A DNA stretch of 50,440 bases from Porphyra umbilicalis. Taxonomy: Eukaryota > Rhodophyta > Bangiophyceae > Bangiales > Bangiaceae. Below, piece after piece: positions 21,682-31,728 of this stretch. The stretch lies in NCBI GenBank assembly GCA_002049455.2, contig KV919197.1, forward strand, positions 1 through 50,440, in the 5' to 3' direction. Position numbers and translations under genes: made by a program. The notes under the pieces are model-generated. The model did no database searches. It saw only the letters and a list, made by a program, of their open reading frames with translations, and had not been told where the DNA came from. How positions within the stretch are numbered: position 1 is the stretch's first letter; every line of letters begins with the position of its first letter.

Positions 21682-22766
21682 ATGGCCATCAGGCCGTTTG
21701 ACACAGACTATACCACGAGCACATTCAGGAAACGCGGCAACGGCTGATGATATAGCCTCATCCTGAAACGAGAGAGTGCATGCGCATTAAAAGGAACTTG
21801 CGGGACAAGCGGCCGATGGTCCAGTACGGGAAAGGCGCCTCGTGCTTAAAAATGGGCAGAGAATGCCCAGGGGACTTCGTAATCGATAAAAAAGGGCCGA
21901 CTTGAACAAACTTAGCAGCTCTCGCTCTGGGCGACCGGCGAGGCGTGAATGACGACTTGTCATCACTTTTCCTATTGAAGAATGAAGGGGGAGGGGCGGA
22001 TGGTGGCTTTTTTCGCCCTCCCCCGTGTCTTTTTCTTGGCTGCGTTTGCGCCCGCTGGACGGTCGATCGCAGAGACGATGGCTGGTGCCGCCACCGCTTG
22101 TTCTTTCTTGCTTCACTGCGCGCGTCCGCTCGCGTATCAGTTTTCCCAACAGCCAAGTGACAAGTGAAAGGGGGGCGCGATAGGCAACTCGCACTGATCC
22201 CGTCCGCCCGCCAACATCTGACATTAACTGGACTTCACGGGAGCTGGTATTTGTGCTGTCCTTGGTGACAATTATTAAGTTCCAGCTACAGAGTGATCCT
22301 AATGCTAATGATGCGACCTCGTGGAAGACGAGCTGTGTCATGCGCCGGGCCCGTGCAGGAGAACCATGCACCTGAACGAACCTGGAACACATGCCGGTGC
22401 TGTTAAGGATCTGTTCTGTGAACTAGCGCCAACATGAGCCAAACCAATGCTTGATTTGTTTGGGCCTCCCCGTGCACAGACGACGGAGAGACGCGTGGGG
22501 GTGCGGCCGCGGTACTGCGAGCACCGCCTGGATTTCGCATCCTGATGAATCGGATGCGAGGCGGCACCGTGCCAATGTAGTAAGGACCTCGTGTGGCTCT
22601 GTGTGGCGCGACGCGGCCCGCCCTGCCACCGGCATTCATGAGCTCCTCTTGGGTCGTTCCGCGTGACTCCGCGTGTGTGCTCCCCCTGTCCCTCTTTCGT
22701 TAACATTTTCTGTACCCCTAGAATCGGCAGCCCTCCTCCGTTAGTCCGTGGTCACGGTGCGGCGAC
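21682..22766. other. intergenic, no supported gene
   Basis: AT-richer than the flanking genes. A G-rich/C-rich pair around 21984-22024 (GGGGGAGGG and CCCTCCCCC) forms a possible hairpin. The last 80 bp before 22767 become GC-rich and pyrimidine-rich and probably hold the 5' end of the next gene. Confidence 0.5.
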
Positions 22767-24652
22767 ATGTCCTCGCCTAGGGCCCTGCGCGACCCCACAC
22801 CACCGGGCACGCAAGTGTGGTGGCACGCCCCTTTTGGGGAGGAGCATCGGGCTACTGTGACGCGTATCGCTGCGTGGAGCCCTCCGACTCAGCCGCCGGC
22901 CGATGTTGCTGGTCTGATTTGGAGCGTGCGGACCGCCTTTGCTGCTGGTATGGGCGTCGTTAAGGCGCAGGACTGGCGACGGGCGTGGTTTCTCTACTGC
23001 ACGGAGAACCGAGCGGACCCGGACCGCAAACGGATCCGCCGGACGCTCGATGCCAGCATGCGGCGCCTGCACGGGCCGGCCGCCCGCAGGGCGGCCGACG
23101 GCAAGGCGGTCGACGGCGACGGCGACGGGGCGGCCGACGGTGACTTTGGAGCGGACGGCGGGACGACAGACGGCGACGGCGACGGGGCGGCGGACGGCGG
23201 GGCGGTAGACGGCGGGACGGCCGACCACAGGACGGACGGCGACGGGGCGGCGGACGGCGGGGCGGCAGACGGCGGGACGGCCGACCACACGACGGACGGC
23301 GACGTGGCGACCGACGGCGGGTCGGCCAACGGCGACGGCGACGGGGCGGCCGACGGCAACGGGGGGGCGGACGGCAGCACTACCGACGGCGACGGCGACG
23401 GGGAGGCCGACGGCGGGGCGGGGGCCGACGGCGGGACGGCCGACCACCGGGCGGACGGCGACGGGGCGACCGGCGGCGGTGCGACGGACGCGAGGGCGCC
23501 TCCACCCCTCTCTCGATGCCAGTGTTGGCATGGCGACGGGGACTTGCTGGACGCAGTTGATGCTGACGGCGTCCCTATGTTCCGCGAGGCCCTCTCGGGT
23601 GCCAAGAAGTGGTTGTTGGTTTACACCACGCCGCCGGCGACCGTAACGCCGGAGACGCTCGAGGGCGTGTCGGCGGCGCCCCCCTCTTTGCACAAGGCCT
23701 TACAGGATATCAATGGTTCCATCTACGTCGGCATCAAAGACAACACAGCCTGTGGCTGTGATTTGGCGACGGCAATGGGGCAAGTTGCGCGACAACACTC
23801 GGAGGCCAACCTGCCGGTGCGTCGTGGTGTGCGACGCATCGCCGGATCACACGGTACCTTATCCGTCAACGCACTTGCAGCAGAAAACGTGGGCGCGGTC
23901 ATCGACTGGGACCTCACCGAGATGAGCAAGTACGCGCCCCCCTTCATCTCCGGCTCCAACAGCAAGGACGTCAAGGCGGAGTGGAAGGTGAGGTCTGAGG
24001 CCTCTAGCATCCGGCTGCAGCGCGGGCGGGGTCGAGACGGCCTGGGCGGAGCAGTCGGGGTCGCCTCCGAGGGCCCGCCTCTCGATTGGTGCTTCCCCTC
24101 CAAGGTCCTACCTGGTCTTCTAAATCAAAACCTGCGGTTGTGCAGTTTCCTCCTTCCGCCCCTTCCGCTGCGGCCGCGGCACTGCCGCCCTTAGTATCTT
24201 CCCGGCTGGTGCAGGACCGCGAGAAAGTGCGCCAGCTGGCTATGCGGCACAAGTTGGAGAACATGCCCATCTTTTCGGGCGATGGCCAGTACGTGCCGCT
24301 GTTGCCGCTGGAGAAGGACCTGGGCTGGGAGGCCGCGCTCGATGAGTACGCGCTGGGGTTCATGGGGAGGGGAGCCACGAGGAGGCGGGCAACCGCGTGG
24401 GAGGTGGAGGCCAAGTTCGGTGACCGCTGGCGCTTATGTGTCGCGGACGCGGCGGACCGCCGGCGCTTGGGAAAGCTGCACTCGGCCCGCTCGCCGATCT
24501 ACCGGGCGTTCCAGGTGGAGTACGCCAAGCGCGGCGCGGCCGTGGGAGTCGAAAAGGTCGTCTCTTTTGTGAAGGTCAAGTACAAGGGGAGGGGTGGGGC
24601 AATCGCTGTGCACAAGCTCGCCAGTCAGGACTACCCAGCCTCCAAGAAGTGA
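22767..24652 (+). CDS. unknown two-exon protein with Asp/Gly minisatellite
   Basis: No family is recognised. Exon 1 is 22767-23987, the intron 23988-24145 (GTGAGG donor, TGTGCAG acceptor, 158 bp), exon 2 24146-24652; both junctions are phase 0 and give 575 residues. Without splicing, exon 1's frame ends in poor sequence after residue 407, whereas the spliced join restores ordinary composition. N-terminal part: a Trp-rich region (TQVWWHAPFGEEH, QDWRRAWFLYC). Residues about 108-240 are an Asp/Gly/Ala repeat (DGDGDGAADG units) encoded by a minisatellite. Then a compact region (KKWLLVYTTPP, CGCDLATAMGQ, GAVIDWDLTEMSKYAPPF). The exon 2 part is basic and globular (LEKDLGWEAALDEYALGF, FVKVKYKGRGG). 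It could be a host gene or the second protein of a transposon; position next to the pogo element leaves both open. Confidence 0.6.
23091..23490 (+). repeat. in-frame GACGGCGACGG minisatellite
   Basis: About 400 bp of imperfect repeats built from GACGGCGACGGCGACGGGGC-like units, translated as Asp-Gly-Asp-Gly-Ala-Ala and Gly-Gly-Thr-Ala-Asp-His variants. Length variation in multiples of three would keep the frame. Confidence 0.85.
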
Positions 24653-24764
24653 GCACGCGTGCATCTTCCGTTAGTGGTTGTTCTGTCTCGTGTGGAAAAA
24701 AAACGTGCTCGTTTTGTCTTTCTCACCGCTTTTCCGACCAACACCCTCCCTCCCTCGCTTTAGT

Positions 24765-25110
24765 GCTCTTCAAGGTTCTGCATGCGGTGCCACCTATATG
24801 ATGCTATCATTAATATGTGGTTTTTGTCACTTTTTTTATGACGAGCCTTTATCTTGTCTCTGCTCAAGCGGTCCAGGACCGCGGCATGCACACAGCTGTG
24901 CCACGAGTATGATACAACTATTAATATTTGTTTTTGGTATCGATTTTTCCAGGGTACCTTTTTCTGCTCTCTACTCAAGCGTTACAACAGCACGGCATGC
25001 GAGCAGCGGTGCCACCAGTATGATACTATTATTAATAATATTTTTGTAACGGTTTTTCAAGCGCATCTTTTTCTGGTATGTACCCACCGCGGCATGTGAG
25101 CAGCGCCCTT
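24765..25110. repeat. degenerate tandem repeat, unit about 95-110 bp
   Basis: Three to four units share TCAAG(CG), CGGCATG-GCAGC-GTGCCAC, then AGTATGATAC, then TATTAAT and T-rich sequence. Unit starts (CAAG) are at about 24771, 24865, 24976 and 25058. It directly follows the unknown two-exon gene. Confidence 0.75.
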
Positions 25111-26576
25111 GCGTGCCCATCACCCACAAGTCATGGACCGGTCAAGGACAATCGATTTGTCGTACTGTTATCTCTATGAACCGTGGTAGACTGCATCTAT
25201 AGCGCTCTCACTCTGCCCTGTCGGTGAGGCAGCCGAACCTTCTGCCGTAAGCTAGGCACCTGAAACGCGGGCGTGGGCGGGTGTCTTCCCTATCCCTCCA
25301 TACGTGGCATGAAAGCCCGTGCCAGGGGCTTTTCCACGAGAGTCTCGTCATCTTCGTCACACAGTTTCCGGTGCTCACTCCAAGGGGGAGATTTCGAAGT
25401 GTGGTAAGAGTGTGCGGTGAGCGATGGCGGCGGCGGCTGGTGAACAGACGAGGGAGGGGTGGGGAAGCCGAGGGGCGACAGGAGTCGTGGTGAGCGGTGG
25501 ATTGGGTAGGTGGCGGTACACAGAGAGATGAAGAACTGTCTTATTGGGTATACTGGGGGGCTCATGAGTGCGCTCAGAGTGTCAGAGAAAGTGGGAAAGG
25601 AAGCACCTGAAACACTGCGTGAGCTTGGCTCACCGAAGGGGTTCCCGGCGACAGAAAACTGACCGGCTCGGCTTGGGCCCGTACTGAGGCGTGCCCTGGC
25701 GCATGCATTGTGTGTTCAGAGGCGTGAGAGACGTGGGCTTTGGTGCTGGCACTTGTCATGTCAGTTTTCCCGAAATGGGTGTTCGCCAAGTGAGTGTCGC
25801 TTAACTGTGAACGATCGCAGCGATCTTCCCAAAACGTTTTGTTGAAATTGCGATCCCCCTGCCTGCGGTGCCTACCCTGGTGATTTTCAAGTACATTACT
25901 CGTCGGACGCAGCAGGCTACTGTCGGATCGATCGTTGATTGCACTGAAGCAGGCAGGTCCGACATTGATCCGACGATCAAGTCAGAGATACTCCAATACA
26001 GTGCGTTCTCGTTAATAGAGAATCATTTACAAGAGAATATGGGTCGCGAGTCTTCCATTCCAGTCCGTGCAGGCCACTTTTATGGATATTCAGCTGAATC
26101 AGCCGTCTCCTATAACGAGAACGCACGGTATATTGCTGACCTCCAAAAAATGGCGGTTGCAGAGTGGTTGCAATCATTCAACAGCGTACGTGGACCAATG
26201 GAAAGATTAGGGATCATGTGAGTTTCTTACACAGTCTCCTTATGGAGCTCTGCGCACTGGAAACGCACATGATGATCTCAAGTAATGTGAAGAAATTTGT
26301 TGATCTCATGCAAAATCACAGGTCTGGCCCGGAACCCTCACTTCAGACCCAAGCAAGCGGCCAAAAAACTTAGGAAACCTCATTGTGGGTTGCAATGGCT
26401 CTGCGTAACTCCTACAAGACACGTTGATTTGCTTGCAAGATTATTGGCAGAAACTCTCAGCCAATAGTTTGATCGTGGCTTGTCGAACAGCCGATCCGAC
26501 TTCACTTCTACGCTTCGTCGTCGGCTCTGCCTCTTTTCTTTCTGCAACCGCCATTTTTTGGAGGTTAGCAAAAATA

Positions 26577-26805
26577 CGGATAGTTCTTCGGCGCATCCAG
26601 CGGCACTGACCCTGGACTGTTCTACCGATTTAATGCTGACATGGTACTGGACTTGTCCCACACTAGTGCACGGATTAATGTGAGATCAGGTGACAGATAA
26701 ACCTGGGATCCATCCAGGAACTGTTTCCAAGACTGTCTGTCGGATAGTTCTTCGGCGCATCTAGCGGCACTGAACCTGGACTGTTCTACTAATTTAATGC
26801 TCACA
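26577..26805. repeat. 65-bp direct repeat, two copies 164 bp apart
   Basis: 26577-26641 and 26741-26805 share CGGATAGTTCTTCGGCGCAT and continue alike through GGACTGTTCTAC and TTTAATGCT, with a few substitutions. Confidence 0.85.
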
Positions 26806-27507
26806 AAGCCATGCGCTCACAAATTGGATAGGACGGAGATCATTTGAGTGTCGATATCGTAGGATTGAGTCGCCACAGCAGCCGGCGCCCGTTCTCCATT
26901 CTTTTCTTTATTTAGAGACAGAGGCAGATGGGTGGAAAGAGAGCAAGCTCATACGGGCAAAAGCTTCCGGAACACCACTGATGCCGGGCCGCAAACTTGA
27001 CGAAGAGACCATCCTGACGTCAACTGCTGCAACAAAGTAGAACATTAGTTTTTGGCATGATTGAGGAGCTGCCAACCAGACTAGCCGTGCGCTGCTCCAT
27101 GGAGCTGCCTGAGGACTCTCCATCGTGTGGTTTGGGGGACTCCCTTCATAATCGACTGCGAAACAGTGTCTCAGGAAATCCTGCCATTTGTTGCATCTTC
27201 TGCACCGTGGATAATCACAGAGATTCATCGCCCGCAGGTTCCCCTACGGCGGTGCAAGATTGGTTCTTATGGATTATATTAAGGAAAAAGACAGAAAGCA
27301 AACAAAGAAAGCAAACAAAAATAGCAGCCACTCTAAGGAAGTGATAGATGCACCCGCTTCCACGGGTAGAAAGAAATGTCCCTGGGCCGGGGCCAGAGGG
27401 CCGCCAAGGGCATGAAGCAAGCCGTAACTGACCCACGTCAGCTGCTCTACGCTTGAGAAGGCGTGTGTTCGGCAATCGTCACCTTGACAATCAGTTGAGC
27501 GTGTTCT

Positions 27508-27876
27508 CTAGTCAGCTTCCTCATCAGAAAAATCAATATCACCGGCCTTCAGGTCCTTCAGCTCGTCCCACATGCAGCGAACAACGCTCTTGCGAGCCTC
27601 GGCGCTCTCAGGACGCAAACATTCGGGAAAATCCACAGCATCTACGTACTTCAGCAAGCAGGCTGCTCCACTAGCTCGAACAGAGGTCCACGCTTCAGTA
27701 GCGTCCAACAGAAGCAGCTCAGCAATGATGGACGTCGCAGTCCCATTCAGGTCAAGCGGTCGCTCCATCTCCCGGGCGCCGTCCTTTAGCTTCAAGCGGT
27801 AACTGATGTTGTCCGGGGTGGCCAGCGTGGCCAGCTCCGCTGCTTCAGACGCATTTTGCGCCTTAGTGGTTCTCGT
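27508..27876 (-). CDS. orphan 3' exon of an unknown acidic-tailed protein
   Basis: A minus-strand frame that looks coding (122 residues, TAG at 27508): ELATLATPDNISYRLKLKDG, TEAWTSVRASGAACLLKY, KSVVRCMWDELKDL, ending in an acidic tail DIDFSDEEAD. A TTTGCAG acceptor just before ACG AGA ACC at 27876 suggests it is the last exon. I cannot find a convincing upstream exon. It may belong to a partly duplicated or transposon-captured gene. No domain is recognised. Confidence 0.35.
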   Translation of the reverse strand, partial: TRTTKAQNASEAAELATLATPDNISYRLKLKDGAREMERPLDLNGTATSIIAELLLLDATEAWTSVRASGAACLLKYVDAVDFPECLRPESAEARKSVVRCMWDELKDLKAGDIDFSDEEAD

Positions 27877-29294
27877 CTGCAAATTTGAAGAAGGCAGATG
27901 CACGAGGACCACGCCTGCGACGCTCCATAGTGCTTGGTTTAACCACAACCAATGCCTCTATCAAGCAGCGAAACTCACATACGAATAAAAGCAAGCGACG
28001 GCCTGGCGAGAACAACACAGGGTCGCAGGGCAGAAGGTCCCACGCTAGGGGACTGCAGGGATGACGCTGCCTCGTGCGAACACGACGAGTGCCCCGCACC
28101 CACCACGGTCACGTTACACAACCGGTGGAGATGACATGGAACACACAGCAGAGCTCAAGGCGAATGGCGTGGCGGGGACGCAGGCTCCTCGCACCGCAAA
28201 CCGCAACTGGACGATACCAACGGAGCACATCAGGCACAGGGTCGCTGCAGTCACCTGCAGGAGCACGGAGTAGTACGGCACAGCACAGTGTGGGACGCCT
28301 GAGGCTGGAGCGGTGCATCACGAAGAGAGCTACTAGGAGCCCGAGCTCGTGAGTTACATTCACGGGTGGAGCGACTCCATGTGGGCGCAAGCCCGAGCTG
28401 TATACTCCGGGCACATCTATATGATCTCCACGCTGATGATGATAGTGCCCAGGACTTTCATTCCGACAGTATCAAGGAGTAGACTTGCAGACTATCCCGG
28501 TGCAAAGACCTGAGATCATTGTGAGGTGAATCGCAGGCCTTTCTGCCAGTTGATCCAGCTGACATTCTTTCACCCTGTCCTCCGATTGATCTCGTGGACT
28601 ATTCGTCATCCAGTCTCCGTCCGATTCACAGCTCGATCCTCTCTACTATCCTCAGGAAAAGGACTGGCGGTCGTCGGGATCAGTTTGCAGGATGTCCTGG
28701 CGACAAATTCCCGGTCGGTTCCTCTCTCAGTTATGGGATGACCCCAGGATCAACGGTGGGAGATGTTCACGTCCATTCCTCCACTGATCCTGGGATTGTC
28801 ACACGGTTTTCTCAAAAACGCGTCTGACCAACCCCCAGAATCGATCTCGCTGAGTGAGAAAAACTATTCTCGATCATATCCCTTGAAAATTCCTCATTCG
28901 TGGCGAGGATTAAACAAGGACGAGCACACAACTCGTTGTGGACTGCGCCCCGAAGAGATCTCTACAACGCAGTTGCTTCCAGAGTAAGCAGCGAAACGTT
29001 TAGTGAAATACTTTGGAATATGTACATTCTCACTATTTGGTGACTATTGAACAGTCAGAAAACTGTACTGTGACTATTGAGTATTTGAAGGGGCGTTCCT
29101 CTCAAACAGATGCAATCTTGGGGGGCTTCCAGTATGTTATTGAGTGCAACGCCGAAAGTGCAGTTGTTATTTCAGCGTTGGGGCGCTCATCATGGGCGAC
29201 CTGCTCGACGCAGTTGACGGTCAGTGATTGCCGGAGGGAGTCCTTGGCCACCGCGCCCAAGGCAGGGGTCAGAAAGAAGGGGAAGTAAGGAGGG

Positions 29295-29480
29295 CAGGGA
29301 GGTGATGGGCTGCGAAAGGCGGCGAGGGGGCGGGAGCCGCGGGGACGTCGGGGGTGGGGGGAGGGCGACCTGGGGGGAGGGCGGACAGGGGGGGAGGGCG
29401 GTCGGTGGGGGGACGGCGGCCAGGGGGAGGAGGAAGCACTGGGGAGGCGGAGATGACCGGGGGGGAAGCCGCAGGGCGCC
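29295..29480 (+). repeat. G-rich low-complexity block, quadruplex-prone
   Basis: Repeated runs of four to eight G separated by one to four other bases (GGGGGTGGGGGGAGGG pattern) on the plus strand. Confidence 0.75.
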
Positions 29481-30258
29481 GCCGTCAGGGGGCGGCAGTG
29501 CGACAGAAATCGCACCGGTCCCTCGCTAGACAGGCTTCGCTCAGGCCCCGTGGTTGAGGCGGGCGCCGCGTGGCCACTGCTGCAAACCACGGTGGACCCC
29601 CTCTCACAAGGTCAATCCATGGCTCTCAAAATAGTGGCGAGTCGACTCTAGTGGGAGCCGTCCTTTGATCGTGATTTGGTGGGGGAATGATCCGCGTGAC
29701 TTTCGGTTGCACAAATTTAAAAGCCCGCTATCTTTGTTCTGCGATGTAGAAACAGAATAAGGCCTGCGCTTAGTTGAGCTTCCTGTGCTGTGACTTTTCG
29801 TGTGATGGCCAAAAATCTATGAAACGAACGCGCTGTGCCTTCATGTGCCGCGGTGCTGCGGAATGGGTGCGAACAATGATGGCACTTGCAACGCCAACTG
29901 CGATCCACTCTGCTTGTCCGGTCATCGCTTTGGCCAATACCAGCCGACCAGCGCCCGCCGTCGACCCCTTCTGTCGCGCATACCCCGCCTCGCTGACTGT
30001 CAGCGCCGTACGCCCCCCCCCCCATTTCCTTCCGTGACGTTCTCCCTAGCTGTGCTTCTCCGCAGCTGTGTCGGCGCACACTTGGCGCCAAGCTGGGCGA
30101 GAGGGGCACTTCAGGACAGTGTCGTTGGGGTGCGTGTTGCGTCCGCCGTGGCTTCTTCAAACCGCAAGTTTGGGCGACGCTCCCACTCTGAAACCAAATT
30201 TGATCGACAGCGCGTACTTCTATCTTGTCCTTCATTGTCGCAGCAGTGAACTTGCATG

Positions 30259-30315
30259 GTGATCACTGTGACGAACGTACGCCGCTGGTTCACGTACGTT
30301 CGCCACAGTGATCAC
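30259..30315. repeat. 23-bp inverted repeat with 11-bp loop
   Basis: 30259-30281 (starting GTGATCACTGTG, ending CGAACGTACG) pairs with 30293-30315, one mismatch. It lies 200 bp upstream of the second transposase ORF and could be a transposon end, though no partner was found downstream. Confidence 0.85.
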
Positions 30316-30516
30316 ACTGTCACAAAGGTTAGCCAATCGGATGTCCCGCAGCGCTCGTCACATCACACGAACCTGCAACTAAGAACAGGCCTGAGGATTC
30401 TATAGTGGGGAGTCTCATCTTGCTTTTCATGTAGAGCTCGTAGCTGTGCTCTGTCAAATGTCGACCACCGCCAGAAATGTCAACCACATTACAGTAAAAG
30501 ACTGCCGCAAGGATCG

Positions 30517-31728
30517 TTGCAAGTAAGCCCGATTGACTTCACAGTTGGCTCTTTCGTCGTCCCGTTCTCGACGAAGTTTGCCTTCCGACGTTTTCCATCG
30601 ACCCTCACAGCATACATCGCACTCGACCGATCCTGCATAGTGCTGCGCACCCCGTCACCTCCCGTCCTCTTTTTTTTTTGGCATGCAACAACGATTTCTT
30701 CCTCAGATACGGCCTCACCGACGTCGACGGAGGGTGCTCCAAGCCGCCGCAAGTGGGGTACTCGACTCGCCCCCGAGATACGTGACAAGTTGTCAGCTGC
30801 TCGCGAGGAGCTGGGTACCGATAGCGTGGTAAGACTGATGTCTGCCACTGGTGCCTCCCGGTTGAACATCCGTACCTGGGTGCGACACGGCGGGGCTGTC
30901 GTCAAGCTCGGGCGCCCCACGTTTTTCTCCGTCCTTCGCCGAGATGTGCAAGACAACGGGTACAAGATTCGAAAGCCGCTGGCGGGGTACCTGGATGAAG
31001 GGGCGGAGGTGCATCGACGCGAGAAGCCGGGCTTTGACGGGCCCCTATGGGAGGTGTTTGCCAGCTTCGCCGCGCGGCACGTGGGCAAGCTGTGTTCGCG
31101 GGAGTGGAAGGTCCTTCTAATGGACAGGTGCAGGGTTCACGCGTCACATGTCGATTTGCGCGTGCTGAAGGCCTCCAAGGTGGTGGTTTTGATGATTCCC
31201 TCCCACCTGTCACACATCCCACAAGCCCTGGACAAAGATACATTTCTCAAAACCAAGAGCGACGCACGGTCCGGCATGCGCTCCCTACTCGCCACTATAC
31301 CTCGTCACGCCACGTTCAACCTAGTATACCTCATGGGCGTCATCCGCCGGGCTGCTTTCACCGGCCTCTCATCCGTCTACGTTATCAGCGGCTTCCAAAA
31401 GACGGGGACGTGGCCGATTGACCCGTCGGTTGTCAACATTGACCGACTCGTGAAGGGTAAGGGGGCTGCCAACGTCGTGCGGACGGTGTACCTGGAGCAG
31501 CTGGCTCTGCGCCTCGGGCCTGAACCACGGCGCGATATGCGGGAGCCAGTCATCTCGTTTGGGTCGATATCGACGCGCGGGCGCGCCATAGAGGCGACGA
31601 GTGACGCCATGCTCGAGGCCATGGACGAGCTGACTACTGCCGCAGCGGGGAAACAAGCAGCCAAGGACATGTACCAGGCGGCCAAAAGCGCATGGTCGTC
31701 AGAATGGTCAACAATTAGAACACAATAG
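30517..31728 (+). pseudogene. second pogo-type DDE transposase, first catalytic Asp missing
   Basis: The C-terminal half is recognisable as a DDE_1 transposase: second Asp in LLMDRCRVHAS, third in IPQALDKDTF, and the family's closing motif SGFQKTGTWPIDP. The region before it (LAPEIRDKLSAAREELG, GASRLNIRTWVRHGG) resembles an N-terminal DNA-binding part. No Asn-x-Asp-Glu motif lies between them; the spacing is roughly 200 residues too short, so an internal deletion is likely. The open frame has no ATG before 30838; a TTCTTCCTCAG at about 30700-30710 looks like an intron acceptor, so coding may start there after an unseen exon. Stop TAG at 31726-31728. It is unlikely to be active. It is not a copy of the 19.2 kb transposase. 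Confidence 0.7.

Larger units (their letters stand above)
24653..27507. other. AT-rich repeat region, no supported gene
   Basis: Contains the tandem array at 24.77-25.11 kb and the direct repeat near 26.6-26.8 kb. An inverted pair, GTGCGTTCTCGTTA near 26001 and TAACGAGAACGCAC near 26116, brackets about 100 bp. A minus frame at 26908-27228 (NLCDYPRCRRCNKWQDFL) looks faintly protein-like and may be a decayed transposon exon. Confidence 0.45.
27949..30516. other. intergenic, mixed composition, no supported gene
   Basis: AT-balanced with short frames only. It contains a G-rich block at 29295-29480 and an inverted repeat at 30259-30315. A frame at 29013-29288 ends in a basic tail but shows no family signature. 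Confidence 0.45.

Noticed and set aside
24765..25110. CRISPR-like array
   Set aside because: Units are contiguous degenerate tandem copies without unique spacers, in a eukaryotic genome.
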